Made by a program: the position numbers and the translations under genes. The notes beneath the pieces are model-generated. The model ran no database searches. It worked only from the letters and a program-made list of their open reading frames with translations, and had not been told where the DNA came from. A DNA stretch of 64,000 bases from Bacteroidota bacterium. Its GTDB lineage: Bacteria; Bacteroidota; Bacteroidia; UKL13-3. The DNA lies in NCBI GenBank assembly GCA_027491085.1, contig JAIXWW010000020.1, forward strand, positions 1-64,000, read 5' to 3'. How positions within the stretch are numbered: the stretch's first letter is position 1; each line of letters starts with the position of its first letter. This document shows positions 19,590 to 32,432 of the stretch, in pieces.

Positions 19590-22500
19590 TTGACTAACAG
19601 AACTATAACACCCGAAGGCAGAATCACTTTCGCCAAGGTAAAACCGGTTATTGATTATCCAGATTTTTTGGATGTTCAATTAGAATCTTTTAGAGAATTT
19701 TTTCAATTAGATACTACATCTGAAAGTAGAGCTAATGAAGGACTTTTCAAAGTGTTTCAGGAGAACTTTCCTATCAGCGATACAAGAAACATTTTTACTT
19801 TAGAATTTTTAGATTATTTTGTTGATCCTCCACGCTATTCTATTGAAGAGTGTATTGAAAGAGGATTGACTTATAGTGTTCCATTAAAAGCCAAGTTAAA
19901 ATTGAGCTGTAATGATCCTGAGCACGAAGATTTCCAAACTATAGTTCAAGATGTGTACTTAGGAACAATTCCTTACATGACTCCAAGTGGTACTTTCTGT
20001 ATCAATGGTGCGGAGCGTGTTATTGTTTCGCAATTACACCGCTCTCCAGGTGTGTTCTTTGGACAATCATACCACACTAATGGAACTAAATTATACTCAG
20101 CTCGTGTTATTCCTTTTAAAGGTAGCTGGATTGAGTTTGCTACTGACGTAAATAACGTTATGTATGCATACATTGATAGAAAAAAGAAGTTTCCAGTAAC
20201 TACGTTATTACGTGCTATTGGATTCGAATCTGATAAAGATATATTAAACTTGTTTGACTTAGCTGAAGAAATTAAGGTAAGCAAAGCAGGTTTGAAAAAG
20301 GTATTAGGTCGCAAATTAGCAGCTCGTGTTTTGAGAACGTGGGTTGAAGATTTTGTAGACGAGGATACCGGTGAGGTTGTATCAATTGAGCGTAACGAAG
20401 TTATTATTGAACGCGATACTACCATTGAAGATAGCCATATTGATTTGATTTTAGAGGCTGATGTTAAAAACATCATTCTTCATAAAAATGAAAACAACCA
20501 CAATGAGTTTGCTACTATTTTAAATACTTTACAAAAAGATACTTCAAATAGTGCTAAAGAGGCTCACGAACATATTTACCGTCAATTACGTAACGCAGAT
20601 CCACCTGATGAAGAAACAGCTCGTGGTGTTATTGAGAAATTATTCTTCTCTGACAAGCGTTATGATTTAGGTGAAGTTGGTCGTTACCGTATCAATAGAA
20701 AATTAAACAAAAACGAATCTTTAGATAATCGTGTACTATCGAAAGACGATATTGTTTCAATCATAAAATACTTAATTGAGTTATCTAATTCACGTGCAGA
20801 TGTGGATGATATTGACCATTTAAGTAACAGACGTGTTAGAACTGTAGGTGAGCAATTGTATTCACAATTTGGTGTTGGTTTGGCTCGTATGAGCAGAACT
20901 ATTCGCGAGAGAATGAATATACGTGATAACGAGGTGTTTACACCTCAAGATTTGATCAATGCTAAAACATTATCATCTGTTATTAACTCATTCTTTGGTA
21001 CTAATCAGTTATCTCAGTTTATGGATCAAACCAATCCATTGGCAGAGATTACTCACAAAAGAAGAATGTCGGCCCTAGGTCCAGGTGGTCTTTCTCGCGA
21101 AAGAGCTGGTTTTGAGGTTCGTGACGTACATTACACTCACTATGGTCGTTTGTGTACTATCGAAACTCCAGAGGGACCAAACATTGGATTGATTTCATCA
21201 TTATGTGTTCATGCTAAAATTAACAGCATGGGCTTTATTGAAACGCCATATTTAAAAGTAGAAAACGGAACTGTTTCGGTTGGAAAACCTGTTACTTATT
21301 TAAGTGCAGAAGATGAAGAGGGAATGGTTATTGCACAATCGGATGCTAAATATAACGAAACTACAGGTGAGTTTAACGATCCTAAAGTAAAAGCTCGTTA
21401 CGAAGGCGATTTCCCGATGGTGGAACCTGAAAAACTACAATTTATGGATATTGCTCCTAATCAAATTGTATCGATTGCTGCTAGTATGATTCCTTTCTTG
21501 GAGCATAATGATGCGAATCGTGCGTTGATGGGATCTAACATGCAACGTCAAGCAGTTCCTTTATTACGTCCTGAAGCTCCAGTTGTTGGAACAGGATTAG
21601 AAGGTAAAATTGCAAGAGATAGTAGAAACTTATTATTGGCTGAAGGTACTGGTGTAGTTGAGTATGTGGATGGTAATGAAATAAGAATTCGTTACGAACA
21701 AACCGAATCTGATAAATTAGTTAGCTTTGGAACAGATACTAAAACTTATAAATTAACTAAGTTTTTACGTACTAACCAAAATACTTGTATTAACTTAAGA
21801 CCAATTGTTAAAAAAGGTCAAAAAGTTACTAAAGGTAATGTTTTATGTGAAGGTTATGCAACACAAGGGGGTGAATTAGCAATTGGAAGAAACTTAAAAG
21901 TAGCTTTCATGCCTTGGCAAGGAAATAACTTTGAGGATGCGATTGTAATTAGCGAACGCGTTACCAAAGAAGATATTTTTACTTCAATTCATATTACTGA
22001 GTACGAATTAGAAGTTCGTGATACAAAGCGCGGTGAAGAAGAGTTAACCAATGATATTCCAAATGTAAGCGAAGATGCTACTCGCAACTTAGATGAAAAT
22101 GGATTAATCAGAGTTGGTTGCGAAGTATTTGATGGCGATATTTTAATTGGTAAAATTACTCCTAAAGGAGAAACTGAACCATCGCCAGAAGAAAAATTAT
22201 TACGTGCTATTTTTGGTGATAAAGCTGGTGATGTAAAAGATGCATCTTTAAAAGCTTCTCCATCAACTGCAGGTGTGGTTATTGAGAAAAAATTATTTGC
22301 TAGACTTAAAAAAGATAAAGTAGGTAAAGCAGATGATAAAACTAAAATTGCTAAATTAACTGAAGAGCATGATAAAAACATTGCTTCAATTAAATCAATT
22401 TTAGTTGATAAATTATTTACCATTTTAACTGGTAAAACTAGCCAAGGTGTAATGAATGTTTATGGCGAAGAATTGATTTCGAAAGGAACTAAATTCACTA

Positions 22501-23408
22501 TGAAAAACTTAAGTGAAGTTGATTACACCAATGTTAACGCTAACAATTGGAGCACTGATGCTGAGAAAAACGATATGATTAAACAAATCTTATCGAACTA
22601 CAAAAACAGAGTTAACCAAGAATTAGCTGATTACAGACGTAAAGAATATGCAATTAGTGTGGGTGATGAATTACCAACTGGTATTTTAAAATTAGCTAAA
22701 GTTTACATTGCTCAAAAACGTAAGTTAAAAGTAGGTGATAAAATGGCTGGTCGCCATGGAAATAAAGGTATCGTTGCACGTATTGTTCGTGACGAGGATT
22801 TACCATTCCAAGAAGATGGAAGACCAGTTGATATTGTGTTAAATCCATTAGGTGTACCTTCTCGTATGAACTTAGGACAGATTTACGAAACTGTGTTAGG
22901 TTGGGCAGGTATTGAATTAGGAGTTAAATTTGCTACTCCAATTTTTGATGGTGCTAACGATGATGATGTATTAGAATTTACACGCAAAGCAGGAATTCCT
23001 GATTGGGGTAAAACTTACTTATACGATGGATTGTCAGGAGAGCGTTTTGATCAGCCAACTACCGTGGGTGTAATTTACATGATTAAATTAGGTCACATGG
23101 TTGATGATAAGATGCATGCTCGTTCTATTGGACCATACTCATTAATTACACAACAACCTTTAGGTGGTAAAGCACAATTTGGAGGTCAGCGTTTTGGAGA
23201 GATGGAGGTTTGGGCTTTAGAAGCTTATGGTGCATCAAATATTTTACAAGAAATTTTAACCATTAAGTCGGATGATATTATTGGTAGAGCTAAGGCTTAC
23301 GAAGCAATTGTAAAAGGTGATAATTTACCACAACCTGGTATCCCTGAATCGTTCAATGTATTGTTACATGAATTAAGAGGCTTAGGTTTAGATGTAACGT
23401 TAGAATAA
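19590..23408 (+). CDS. rpoB: DNA-directed RNA polymerase subunit beta (TTG start)
   Basis: 1272 aa; [62 protein letters not shown] at 19590. Confidence 0.99.
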   Translation: MTNRTITPEGRITFAKVKPVIDYPDFLDVQLESFREFFQLDTTSESRANEGLFKVFQENFPISDTRNIFTLEFLDYFVDPPRYSIEECIERGLTYSVPLKAKLKLSCNDPEHEDFQTIVQDVYLGTIPYMTPSGTFCINGAERVIVSQLHRSPGVFFGQSYHTNGTKLYSARVIPFKGSWIEFATDVNNVMYAYIDRKKKFPVTTLLRAIGFESDKDILNLFDLAEEIKVSKAGLKKVLGRKLAARVLRTWVEDFVDEDTGEVVSIERNEVIIERDTTIEDSHIDLILEADVKNIILHKNENNHNEFATILNTLQKDTSNSAKEAHEHIYRQLRNADPPDEETARGVIEKLFFSDKRYDLGEVGRYRINRKLNKNESLDNRVLSKDDIVSIIKYLIELSNSRADVDDIDHLSNRRVRTVGEQLYSQFGVGLARMSRTIRERMNIRDNEVFTPQDLINAKTLSSVINSFFGTNQLSQFMDQTNPLAEITHKRRMSALGPGGLSRERAGFEVRDVHYTHYGRLCTIETPEGPNIGLISSLCVHAKINSMGFIETPYLKVENGTVSVGKPVTYLSAEDEEGMVIAQSDAKYNETTGEFNDPKVKARYEGDFPMVEPEKLQFMDIAPNQIVSIAASMIPFLEHNDANRALMGSNMQRQAVPLLRPEAPVVGTGLEGKIARDSRNLLLAEGTGVVEYVDGNEIRIRYEQTESDKLVSFGTDTKTYKLTKFLRTNQNTCINLRPIVKKGQKVTKGNVLCEGYATQGGELAIGRNLKVAFMPWQGNNFEDAIVISERVTKEDIFTSIHITEYELEVRDTKRGEEELTNDIPNVSEDATRNLDENGLIRVGCEVFDGDILIGKITPKGETEPSPEEKLLRAIFGDKAGDVKDASLKASPSTAGVVIEKKLFARLKKDKVGKADDKTKIAKLTEEHDKNIASIKSILVDKLFTILTGKTSQGVMNVYGEELISKGTKFTMKNLSEVDYTNVNANNWSTDAEKNDMIKQILSNYKNRVNQELADYRRKEYAISVGDELPTGILKLAKVYIAQKRKLKVGDKMAGRHGNKGIVARIVRDEDLPFQEDGRPVDIVLNPLGVPSRMNLGQIYETVLGWAGIELGVKFATPIFDGANDDDVLEFTRKAGIPDWGKTYLYDGLSGERFDQPTTVGVIYMIKLGHMVDDKMHARSIGPYSLITQQPLGGKAQFGGQRFGEMEVWALEAYGASNILQEILTIKSDDIIGRAKAYEAIVKGDNLPQPGIPESFNVLLHELRGLGLDVTLE

Positions 23409-23420
23409 AAAATTAATGGA

Positions 23421-23448
23421 ATTAACCCTACAATTTTGCAGGGTTAAT
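23421..23448 (+). other. Hairpin in the rpoB-rpoC gap
   Basis: ATTAACCCT acaattttgc AGGGTTAAT; 9-bp perfect stem plus inner CAA/TTG pairing. Confidence 0.65.
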
Positions 23449-23503
23449 TTCATCATTTTATTTAAACTAACAATTTTCAATAAAAAAATTTCAAACGAAA
23501 TAT

Positions 23504-26500
23504 ATGTCTTTCAAAAAAGATCAAAAATTAAAAAGCAATTTCACCAAAATCAGAATAGGTTTGGCTTCGCCAGAGTCTATTTTACAAAGATCACATGGTG
23601 AAGTAACCAAGCCAGAAACTATCAATTACAGATCGTTCAAACCAGAAATGGGTGGATTGTTTTGTGAGCGTATTTTTGGACCAATAAAAGATTACGAATG
23701 TCATTGTGGTAAATATAAACGTATTCGTTACAAGGGTATTGTTTGTGACCGTTGTGGTGTTGAAGTAACAGAAAAGAAAGTAAGACGCGAACGCATGGGT
23801 CACATTAATTTAGTGGTACCTGTTGCGCATATTTGGTATTTCCGCTCATTGCCTAATAAAATTGGTTATGTATTAGGAATGCCAACAAAAAAATTAGACA
23901 TGGTGGTTTACTACGAGCGTTATGTAGTTTGCCAACCAGGTATTAAGCAAAATGATGGTGTTTTAATGAACGATTTGTTAACGGAAGAAGAATATTTAGA
24001 TATTCTTGATTCGTTACCAAAAGATAACCAACATTTAGATGATGACGATCCGAATAAATTTATAGCTAAAATGGGTGGAGATGCACTTTGGTTTTTATTA
24101 AGCCGAGTTGATCTTGATGCATTGAGTTTTGATTTACGTATTAAAGCAAGTACAGAAACTAGCCAACAACGTAAAGCTGAAGCTTTAAAACGCTTAAAAG
24201 TTATTGAAGGATTCCGTTCGGCTCAAGAAAACGGTGAAAACCGTCCTGAGTGGATGGTAGTTAAAATTTTACCAGTTATTCCACCAGAATTACGTCCGTT
24301 AGTGCCGTTAGAAGGCGGCCGTTTTGCAACTTCGGATTTAAATGATTTATACAGACGTGTTATTATTCGTAACAACCGTTTGAAACGTTTAATGGAAATA
24401 AAAGCTCCTGAAGTAATTTTACGTAACGAAAAACGTATGTTACAAGAAGCTGTAGATTCATTATTTGATAATACAAGAAGAGTAAGTGCTGTAAAAACAG
24501 AGGGTAATCGTCCTTTGAAATCTTTAAGCGATATGCTAAAAGGTAAACAAGGTCGTTTCCGTCAAAATTTATTAGGTAAACGTGTGGATTATTCTGGTCG
24601 TTCGGTAATTGTGGTTGGACCTCAATTAAAGTTACACGAATGCGGTATTCCTAAAAACATGGCTGCTGAGCTTTTCAAACCATTTGTTATCCGTAAATTA
24701 TTAGAGCGTGGTATTGTTAAAACAGTAAAATCGGCTAAGAAATTAGTAGATAGAAAAGAGCCTGTAATTTGGGATATTTTAGAAAATATTTTAAAAGGAC
24801 ATCCTATTTTATTAAACCGTGCTCCTACACTACATAGATTAGGTATTCAAGCTTTCCAACCAAAATTAATTGAAGGAAAAGCTATCCAATTACATCCTTT
24901 AGTTTGTACTGGTTTTAATGCGGATTTTGACGGGGATCAAATGGCTGTTCACGTTCCACTAGGAAATGCAGCAGTTTTAGAAGCACAATTGTTGATGCTT
25001 GCTCCTCACAATATTTTAAATCCTGCTAATGGTGCGCCAATTGCGGTACCATCGCAGGATATGGTGTTGGGATTATACTACATTACAAAAGGTAGAAAAC
25101 ATACTCCTGAACATCCAGTAAAAGGCGAAGGATTGAAATTTTACTCTCCAGAAGAAGCAATCATTGCTTACAACGAGCGTAAGGTTGATTTACACGCTTT
25201 TGTTAAATGTAAAGTAAACGTTTTAGAAAATGATCAATTGGTTAATAAATTGATTGATACTACAGTTGGTAGAATTATTTTCAATACTGTAGTACCTTCT
25301 AATTATGGTTACATCAATGAATTATTAACTAAGAAAAACTTAAGAGATATCATTGGTTCAGTAATTGCTGAATGTGGTATGGATAAGTGTGCAAAATTCT
25401 TAGATGATATTAAAGAAATTGGTTTCCACCATGCATTTAAAGGTGGATTATCATTTAATTTAAGTTATGTAATGATCCCTGAAGAAAAAGGGAAGTTTGT
25501 TAAAGAAGCACAAGCAGAGGTAGAAGAAATTTGGAGCAATTACGAGCAAGGTTTTATTACTAACAATGAGCGTTATAACCAAGTTATTGATATCTGGACT
25601 CGTATTAACTCTCGTTTGGCTGATACCTTATTAACTCAATTGAAAAACGATAACCAAGGATTTAACCCTATCTATATGATGTTAGATTCTGGAGCGCGTG
25701 GATCAAAAGAGCAAATTCGTCAGTTAGGCGGTATGAGGGGTTTGATGGCTAAACCACAAAAGAATTTAAGTGGGGGAACTGGAGAGATTATTGAAAATCC
25801 AATTCTTTCTAACTTTAAAGAAGGTTTATCAGTTATTGAATACTTTATTTCAACCCACGGTGCGCGTAAAGGTTTGGCGGATACAGCTTTAAAAACTGCT
25901 GATGCTGGTTACCTAACACGTAGGTTGCATGACGTTGCCCAAGATATTGTTATCAATGAAGAAGATTGTGGTACTTTACGTGGTATTCCAATTAGTGCAT
26001 TAAAAGATAACGAAGAAGAAGTAGAAAGTTTATATGAACGTATTTTAGGAAGAACTAGTTTACACGATGTATTTGATCCATTAACTGGTGAATTATATGT
26101 GGCAGCTGGTGAGCAAATTATTGAAAAAATTGCTACTAAAATATCAAATAGCCCAATAGAAATAGTTGAAATTCGCTCGGCATTAACTTGCGAAACTCAA
26201 TTAGGTATTTGTGCAAAATGTTACGGTAGAAATCTTTCTACAGGAAGAATGGCTCAAAGAGGAGATTCAGCTGGTGTAATTGCTGCTCAATCAATTGGTG
26301 AACCAGGAACTCAGTTAACATTACGTACTTTCCACGTGGGTGGTACTGCTTCAAATATTGCTAACGAAAGCCAAATGAATGCTAAATTTGGTGGTATTTT
26401 AGAATTTGAAGAGATAAAAACAGTTGAAATGAAAACTGATGAAGGTATTTTTGATACTGTAATCGGTCGTCAAGGTGAGATTAGAATTTTAGACGAGGTA

Positions 26501-27784
26501 ACTCGTAACCCAATTATTACTGTAAATATTCCTTATGGAGCTCATTTACAAGTTAAAAATGGTGCTAAAATTGCTAAAGGTGATATCATTTGTTCATGGG
26601 ATCCATACAATGCGGTAATTCTTTCTGAGTTCCCGGGTGTGCTTCAATTTGAAAGTATTATTGAAAATATTACTTTTAAAGAAGAAAGCGATGAGCAAAC
26701 AGGTCACAAAGAGAAAGTTATTATTGAATCGAAAGATAAAACTAAAACACCTTCAATTATTGTAAACGATAAAAAAGGTAATCCTTTAAAAGAATACAAT
26801 ATTCCAGTAGGTGCTCACATTGTGGTTGAAGATGGTAAATCAATTGGACCAGGTGAAATTTTAGTTAAGATTCCTCGTGTTGCAAGTAAAACACGTGATA
26901 TTACAGGAGGTTTACCGCGTGTTACCGAGTTGTTTGAAGCTCGTAACCCAAGTAATCCTGCAGTAGTAACTGAAATTGATGGTGTAGTAAGCTTTGGTGG
27001 TATTAAACGTGGTAACAGAGAAATCATGGTTACTTCACGTGATGGTGATAGCCGCAAATACATGGTTCCATTATCGAAACACATTTTAGTTCAAGAAAAT
27101 GATTTCGTAAAAGCTGGTTCACAATTATCTGATGGTTCAATTAGCCCTCAAGATATTTTGAGAATTGAAGGACCACTTACAGTTCAGCGTTATATTGTTA
27201 ATGGTATCCAAGAGGTTTACCGTTTACAAGGTGTAAAAATTTCGGATAAACATATCGAAATTATTGTTCGCCAAATGATGCAAAAATTAGAGGTAGTTGA
27301 TCCAGGCGATACTTTATTCTTAGAAGGCGAAAATGTTGATCGTTTCAAATTCAAAAAAGTAAATGATTGGATTTACGATAAAAAAGTAGTGTTAGATGCA
27401 GGTGACTCAACTAACTACAAACCAGGCCAAATTATCAGCGTTAGAAAATTACGTGACGAAAATTCACAATTAAAACGCAAAGATTTACGCTTAGTAGAAG
27501 TAAGAGATGCTGAATCGGCTACTGCAGTTCAAGTAATTATGGGTATCACTAAATCATCTTTAGGTACTCAAAGTTTCATGAGTGCTGCATCGTTCCAGGA
27601 AACTACTAAAGTATTAAACGAAGCTGCTATTAACGGTAAAGTAGATAGAATGTTAGGATTAAAAGAAAACGTAATTGTTGGACATTTAATTCCTGCAGGT
27701 ACTGGTTTACGCGATTACGAAAAATTAGTAGTTGGTAGTAAAGAAGAATACGAAGCATTATTATCATCGAAAGATGAAGAATAG
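23504..27784 (+). CDS. rpoC: DNA-directed RNA polymerase subunit beta'
   Basis: 1426 aa; zinc finger [23 protein letters not shown], catalytic [12 protein letters not shown]. Confidence 0.99.
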   Translation: MSFKKDQKLKSNFTKIRIGLASPESILQRSHGEVTKPETINYRSFKPEMGGLFCERIFGPIKDYECHCGKYKRIRYKGIVCDRCGVEVTEKKVRRERMGHINLVVPVAHIWYFRSLPNKIGYVLGMPTKKLDMVVYYERYVVCQPGIKQNDGVLMNDLLTEEEYLDILDSLPKDNQHLDDDDPNKFIAKMGGDALWFLLSRVDLDALSFDLRIKASTETSQQRKAEALKRLKVIEGFRSAQENGENRPEWMVVKILPVIPPELRPLVPLEGGRFATSDLNDLYRRVIIRNNRLKRLMEIKAPEVILRNEKRMLQEAVDSLFDNTRRVSAVKTEGNRPLKSLSDMLKGKQGRFRQNLLGKRVDYSGRSVIVVGPQLKLHECGIPKNMAAELFKPFVIRKLLERGIVKTVKSAKKLVDRKEPVIWDILENILKGHPILLNRAPTLHRLGIQAFQPKLIEGKAIQLHPLVCTGFNADFDGDQMAVHVPLGNAAVLEAQLLMLAPHNILNPANGAPIAVPSQDMVLGLYYITKGRKHTPEHPVKGEGLKFYSPEEAIIAYNERKVDLHAFVKCKVNVLENDQLVNKLIDTTVGRIIFNTVVPSNYGYINELLTKKNLRDIIGSVIAECGMDKCAKFLDDIKEIGFHHAFKGGLSFNLSYVMIPEEKGKFVKEAQAEVEEIWSNYEQGFITNNERYNQVIDIWTRINSRLADTLLTQLKNDNQGFNPIYMMLDSGARGSKEQIRQLGGMRGLMAKPQKNLSGGTGEIIENPILSNFKEGLSVIEYFISTHGARKGLADTALKTADAGYLTRRLHDVAQDIVINEEDCGTLRGIPISALKDNEEEVESLYERILGRTSLHDVFDPLTGELYVAAGEQIIEKIATKISNSPIEIVEIRSALTCETQLGICAKCYGRNLSTGRMAQRGDSAGVIAAQSIGEPGTQLTLRTFHVGGTASNIANESQMNAKFGGILEFEEIKTVEMKTDEGIFDTVIGRQGEIRILDEVTRNPIITVNIPYGAHLQVKNGAKIAKGDIICSWDPYNAVILSEFPGVLQFESIIENITFKEESDEQTGHKEKVIIESKDKTKTPSIIVNDKKGNPLKEYNIPVGAHIVVEDGKSIGPGEILVKIPRVASKTRDITGGLPRVTELFEARNPSNPAVVTEIDGVVSFGGIKRGNREIMVTSRDGDSRKYMVPLSKHILVQENDFVKAGSQLSDGSISPQDILRIEGPLTVQRYIVNGIQEVYRLQGVKISDKHIEIIVRQMMQKLEVVDPGDTLFLEGENVDRFKFKKVNDWIYDKKVVLDAGDSTNYKPGQIISVRKLRDENSQLKRKDLRLVEVRDAESATAVQVIMGITKSSLGTQSFMSAASFQETTKVLNEAAINGKVDRMLGLKENVIVGHLIPAGTGLRDYEKLVVGSKEEYEALLSSKDEE

Positions 27785-27804
27785 TTAAAAAGTATTTAAC
27801 TAAT

Positions 27805-27843
27805 AAAAAAAGCTACTTAGCCGAAAGGTTAAGTAGCTTTTTT
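27805..27843 (+). terminator. Rho-independent terminator of the rpo operon
   Basis: AAAAAAGCTACTTA gccgaaaggt TAAGTAGCTTTTTT after rpoC. Confidence 0.85.
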
Positions 27844-27892
27844 GCTTTAACAAAATAGAAATAAGTAATGTAGTTTTATTAAATTCGAAAAC

Positions 27893-28363
27893 ATGAAATT
27901 AGTAATAAGGGCTTATGAAAACACTGATAAGCAAGCTTGCTTAAAGGCTTTTGAAAGCAATGTGCCAAAGTATTTCACGCAAGCCGAAATAGCTGATTAT
28001 GATAATTTTTTAGAGATGATTCCTATTAAGATTGAGGCCAATAAAACGTTTTATTACGTGGTAGTTCTTGGAAATGAAGTAATTGGTTGTGGTGGTTTTG
28101 GCGATAAAGATAATTCAGATATAATTACTTTAGCTTGGGGACTTATTCATCAAGATTTCCATAAAAAAGGTTTTGGTAAAGAGCTATTGGCTTATCGCAT
28201 ATTAAAAATTAAAGAAAAGTATCCTAACCGACCTGTGTATATTGATACTACACAATATTCGTATGGATTTTTTGAGAAATATGGTTTTGAAACTACTAAA
28301 ATTACCAACGATTTTTATGAAAAAGGATTACATAGATACGATATGAAACTTATGTTTCGATAA
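27893..28363 (+). CDS. GNAT family N-acetyltransferase
   Basis: VVVLGNEVIGCGGFG...WGLIHQDFHKKGFGKELLAYRI...YGFFEKYGFETT. Confidence 0.88.
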   Translation: MKLVIRAYENTDKQACLKAFESNVPKYFTQAEIADYDNFLEMIPIKIEANKTFYYVVVLGNEVIGCGGFGDKDNSDIITLAWGLIHQDFHKKGFGKELLAYRILKIKEKYPNRPVYIDTTQYSYGFFEKYGFETTKITNDFYEKGLHRYDMKLMFR

Positions 28364-28537
28364 AAAATAAATTCAATAACAATAGCAGTTAACTTATCTA
28401 TTTAATATCAAAAATAGAGGGTAAAATTTTAGAAAGTATTTGGCAAAAACTATCATTATATTCCAATAATTAATTTTATCATTAACAAAGAAAAAAATTG
28501 AAATCAATAAACTATTATTGGATATAAAAATCGATTT

Positions 28538-29080
28538 ATGCATTTAGAATCAAAACGTATTTTATTTCGAGAAATATTAGAAGATGATATTCCGCAAATC
28601 CATCAACTTAATATATTGCCTGAAGTAGATAAATATAATACACTTGGCATACCAAAAAATATTAAAGAAACACAAGATTTAATAATTACATGGATAACTG
28701 CACAAGAACAAAATCCAAGGGAAAAATATGTTTGGTTGATGCTAAATGAAGAAGGTTATTTTATAGGGTTATTGGGTTTAAACAAAGGAAAAAAAAATTA
28801 CTTTAATGCTGAAATATGGTATAAACTTTTTCCTGAGTTTTGGAATAAAGGTTTTGCCACAGAAGCTGTAAAATGTGTTTTAAATTTTTGTTTTTTTGAA
28901 TTAAAACTACACAGAATCACTGCTGGCTGTGCCACAGAAAATATAGGCTCCATTAAGGTACTTGAAAAGTCAGGATTTAAAAAAGAAGCCCACCATAGAA
29001 AAATACTACCTATTCGTGGTCAATGGATAGATAATTACGAATTCGCAATTTTAGAGGAAGATTACTTTAAAAGTAACTAA
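28538..29080 (+). CDS. GNAT family N-acetyltransferase (RimJ/RimL-like)
   Basis: FIGLLGLNKGKKNYFNAEIWYKLFPEFWNKGFATEAVKCVLNFCFFELKLHRITAGCATENIGSIKVLEKSGFKKE. Confidence 0.92.
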   Translation: MHLESKRILFREILEDDIPQIHQLNILPEVDKYNTLGIPKNIKETQDLIITWITAQEQNPREKYVWLMLNEEGYFIGLLGLNKGKKNYFNAEIWYKLFPEFWNKGFATEAVKCVLNFCFFELKLHRITAGCATENIGSIKVLEKSGFKKEAHHRKILPIRGQWIDNYEFAILEEDYFKSN

Positions 29081-29136
29081 GAATAAGATGAAATTTTAAT
29101 AAAATAAGTGGTTGTTCAAATGGTTGAACTAAATGC

Positions 29137-29880
29137 TTACTTATTAAATATTTTTATATTGATAATTCCCCATTTTTGAAATCTGTATTGAATGGAGGTA
29201 GCCAAAACACCTAAACCATATTTTACACTTCTTGAAAAATTTATTGATGAAGCCTCATCAAAATATTTAGTTGGACAAGTAACTTCCCCAATTTCAAAAC
29301 CTGCATAAAACACTTGTGCACACATTTGATTATCAAACACAAAATCATCACTACAAACATTATAGTCAACAGTGTTTAGTACATCCATACTAAATGCTCT
29401 GTAGCCAGTGTGGTATTCCGATAGTTTTTGTCCCATCAAAATATTTTGAAACAAAGTTAAACAACGGTTGAAGAAATACTTATAAAGAGGCATTCCTCCC
29501 TTTAATGCACCTTTGCCTAAAATGCGTGAAGCAAAAACAGCTGGATATACATTATATGCAATAATTGAGGCAATGCTATGGATTAATGTAGGTGTGTATT
29601 GATAGTCGGGGTGAACCATTATGACGATATCAGCTCCAATTTCTTTGGCCTTGTTATAGCAAGTTTTTTGATTTCCACCGTATCCTTTGTTCTTTTCATG
29701 TCTAATAACATGCTGTATACCAATTTTTTTTGCCAAAGCACTAGTTTGATCTTTACTAGTATCATCTACTAAAATCACTTCATCTACAATATCGAATGGA
29801 ATTTCATTGTAGGTTTTTTCCAAGGTAAGCTCTGCATTATAGGCAGGCATTACAACAACTATTTTTTTGTTATTTAACAT
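29137..29880 (-). CDS. Glycosyltransferase family 2
   Basis: KKIVVVMPAYNAELTLEKTYNEIP...VILVDDTSKDQT...VIMVHPDYQYTP. Confidence 0.9.
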   Translation of the reverse strand: MLNNKKIVVVMPAYNAELTLEKTYNEIPFDIVDEVILVDDTSKDQTSALAKKIGIQHVIRHEKNKGYGGNQKTCYNKAKEIGADIVIMVHPDYQYTPTLIHSIASIIAYNVYPAVFASRILGKGALKGGMPLYKYFFNRCLTLFQNILMGQKLSEYHTGYRAFSMDVLNTVDYNVCSDDFVFDNQMCAQVFYAGFEIGEVTCPTKYFDEASSINFSRSVKYGLGVLATSIQYRFQKWGIINIKIFNK

Positions 29881-30009
29881 AAACTAAATGCAATAATATA
29901 AACTATCTTGCTGTTATCAAAATTTTGATAGATTAGTAAGTACTATAAATTTTTACTATTGATAATTCAAAACAAGTATTACCTTGCAATTAAATTAATA
30001 ATTAATAAA

Positions 30010-30912
30010 ATGGATAAGCAACAAGAAGAGAAGAGTAATAACCGTAATGGATTGGTTTTATTACTGTTATTGTTATTAGGGTCTATTGGTTTTAATGTGT
30101 ACCAATATAAAAACCATACTACAACTATTATCTCACATGGAAATGAAGTAGATAGTTTAACTAATGTAAGAATAGAGGTAGAAAGAGAATTGGTTTCTAC
30201 TTCCATGGAATTAGATAAATACAGAGGAATAGCAGGTAATTTAGACAGTTTGCTCACTGACGCAAACGGCAAAATTTATAACCAAGAGTTAAAAATAAGA
30301 AACTTACTAAAAAATGAAAAAGATGCCAATAAGTTAAGCAAAAAATTAAAAGAAGAATTGGCTTCTTTAAAAGAATTGAGAGATGAATATTTGGAAAAAA
30401 TTGATGCACTTATGATAGAAAATGGTGCATTGAAAGCAAAAAATACTGAATTAACTGAGGCGGTTTCAGGCTTGAGTCAAGAAAAATCAAAACTGGAGAA
30501 AACAGTTGAAGCAGCCAGTGTTTTAAAAGTCGAATACGTTAAGGTATCGGTATTTAAAAAGAAAGGGAATGGAAAGTTAGTTGAAACTACATTAGCTAAA
30601 AGAACTAACAAAATTGAAGCTTGTTTAACTATTATGGATAACAAAGTAGCAAACAAAGGGGATAGATTTGTTTATTTGAGAGTAATTTCTCCAAGTGGTA
30701 AACCATTGGCCGGAATTAATAAAGGAAATATTTCAGTTAATGGCGAAACTTTAGAATGTACCTCCAATATTAAAATTGATTATCAAAATGAGAAGCAAAA
30801 TATTTGTTTAGCATACGAAGGGGAGGAGCGAAACTTAGAAAGTGGTACCTACACCATCGAATTGTATATTGATAATAATCTTGTACACGCAAGTAATTAT
30901 ATTTTAAAATAG
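30010..30912 (+). CDS. Membrane-anchored coiled-coil protein
   Basis: Start reset to MDKQQEEKSNN; N-terminal TM LVLLLLLLLGSIGFNVYQY, long coiled coil, globular C-terminal part. No family recognised. Confidence 0.65.
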   Translation: MDKQQEEKSNNRNGLVLLLLLLLGSIGFNVYQYKNHTTTIISHGNEVDSLTNVRIEVERELVSTSMELDKYRGIAGNLDSLLTDANGKIYNQELKIRNLLKNEKDANKLSKKLKEELASLKELRDEYLEKIDALMIENGALKAKNTELTEAVSGLSQEKSKLEKTVEAASVLKVEYVKVSVFKKKGNGKLVETTLAKRTNKIEACLTIMDNKVANKGDRFVYLRVISPSGKPLAGINKGNISVNGETLECTSNIKIDYQNEKQNICLAYEGEERNLESGTYTIELYIDNNLVHASNYILK

Positions 30913-30920
30913 ATAACGAT

Positions 30921-30962
30921 AAACGAAAAAAGCCAAACATACTTGTTTGGCTTTTTTCGTTT
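30921..30962. terminator. Bidirectional terminator, 19-bp perfect stem
   Basis: AAACGAAAAAAGCCAAACA tact TGTTTGGCTTTTTTCGTTT between convergent genes. Confidence 0.88.
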
Positions 30963-31674
30963 AAAAACTATAGGTAAAACCAAGTTGGTTTGTACCAATT
31001 ATTGGAAACCAATTATTTTTGTTCATTTTCCATTTGTTTTTATGCGTTGCATAAATAAGTTTAGTTGATATTATGCCAATACCAGCTCCAACACAAACAT
31101 CGCTAAACCAATGTTTATTGTTTAATATTCTCATAGCCCCAACAGTGGTTGCTAAAGTGTAGCCAGAAAATATGACGATAGGTTTATTTTTATATTCTTG
31201 GTGTAAAATTTCGGCAAGTATAAATGCAAATGCGGTATGCCCACTTGGAAAGGAGTTATTATTTGATTCGTCTGGCCTAAGCGTTTCGGTACTATATTTT
31301 AATACATTAACTAAACCTAGTCCTAGTAATATACTTTTAGTTGTTATGGCAAATTGGTTTGGAATATTATTAGTACTTTTTACTTTTAATAAATCAAGAC
31401 CAATCATTATTAATCCCGGTGAAAATGCTAAATAATCATCGGTAGAAGTTTTGAAACTTTTCCAATTATCATCTCTATAATTTTTTATTGATAAACTACT
31501 TGTTGGTCCATTATTTTTTAAATTAATTAAACCATAGGTAATTAATAATGATGGGGCGATATAGCTTTTGTAACCAAATTTTTTATTGTAAAACGAAATT
31601 GAATCATTTTGAGAGTAGCTAGTTAAGGGCTTTAATCCAAAAACGATTAGTAATATTAACCCAAAATACTTCAT
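30961..31674 (-). CDS. PAP2 family phosphatase
   Basis: KYSTETLRP, SFPSGHTAFAF, RILNNKHWFSDVCVGAGIG. Start set to ATG overlapping the rsmE stop. Confidence 0.9.
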   Translation of the reverse strand: MKYFGLILLIVFGLKPLTSYSQNDSISFYNKKFGYKSYIAPSLLITYGLINLKNNGPTSSLSIKNYRDDNWKSFKTSTDDYLAFSPGLIMIGLDLLKVKSTNNIPNQFAITTKSILLGLGLVNVLKYSTETLRPDESNNNSFPSGHTAFAFILAEILHQEYKNKPIVIFSGYTLATTVGAMRILNNKHWFSDVCVGAGIGIISTKLIYATHKNKWKMNKNNWFPIIGTNQLGFTYSF

Positions 31675-32378
31675 TAGGAGTAAAGGTAATTTAGCACTGA
31701 GCAAGTATAAATAGCTGCTGTTTCGGTTCTTAAAATATTATTACCCAAAGAAACTGGTTTGAAGTTTTTCTGTAAAGCAATGTTAACTTCATTCTCCGTA
31801 AAATCCCCCTCAGGGCCAATCATAACTAGTGTAGGTTTATTTTCATCAAAAACACTATTTATGGAAGTTTTTTCCTCCATGCACCAAGCCAGCAAACAGT
31901 TATAATCTTCGGTTTTTAAATTGTCAACAAATCCATTGTACGAAATAATATTATTAATTTTTGGTAACCAATATTGTTTGCTTTGTTTTATGGCCTGAAT
32001 TAATATTTTTTCGCAGCGTTCTATATTTATTTTATTTCTTTCCGAATTTTCCGTTTCAATAAATGTAATTTCTGAAATACCTATTTCAGTACATTTTTCA
32101 ATCATCCAATCCATTCTGTCAAAATTTTTTGTAGGTGCTACTACTAAGTGAATATTTTGCTTATGGTTATACTCAAAGTGAATTATTTCAATAATTTCCA
32201 ATTTGCATTTTTTTGCATTATCGTCAATTATTTTACAAAGCGCTTTATTGCCCTTTCCGTCAATAATTGTTATTTGATCATTCGTTTTTTTTCGGAGCAC
32301 TCTAATACAATGCTTTGATTCATCCTCGGGAAGTTCAAAAAATTTTTCGTTAAGGTTAGCATAAAAAAACAATTGCAT
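31674..32378 (-). CDS. rsmE: 16S rRNA (uracil-1498-N3)-methyltransferase RsmE
   Basis: HCIRVLRKKTNDQITIIDGKG, MIGPEGDFTENEV, SLGNNILRTETAAIYTCSVLNYL. Confidence 0.94.
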   Translation of the reverse strand: MQLFFYANLNEKFFELPEDESKHCIRVLRKKTNDQITIIDGKGNKALCKIIDDNAKKCKLEIIEIIHFEYNHKQNIHLVVAPTKNFDRMDWMIEKCTEIGISEITFIETENSERNKINIERCEKILIQAIKQSKQYWLPKINNIISYNGFVDNLKTEDYNCLLAWCMEEKTSINSVFDENKPTLVMIGPEGDFTENEVNIALQKNFKPVSLGNNILRTETAAIYTCSVLNYLYS

Positions 32379-32432
32379 AGAATTATGATAAAGGTAATTT
32401 ATTAAAACTTATTCTGTAAGGTATTTAATAAT

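Noticed and set aside
23416-23601. 61-aa plus-strand ORF between rpoB and rpoC
   Set aside because: Overlaps the rpoC start in another frame and includes the intergenic hairpin.
19033-27084. Antisense ORFs in rplL, rpoB and rpoC (e.g. 19973..20476, 21989..22423, 26815..27084)
   Set aside because: They shadow highly conserved housekeeping genes, with no own promoter or RBS visible.
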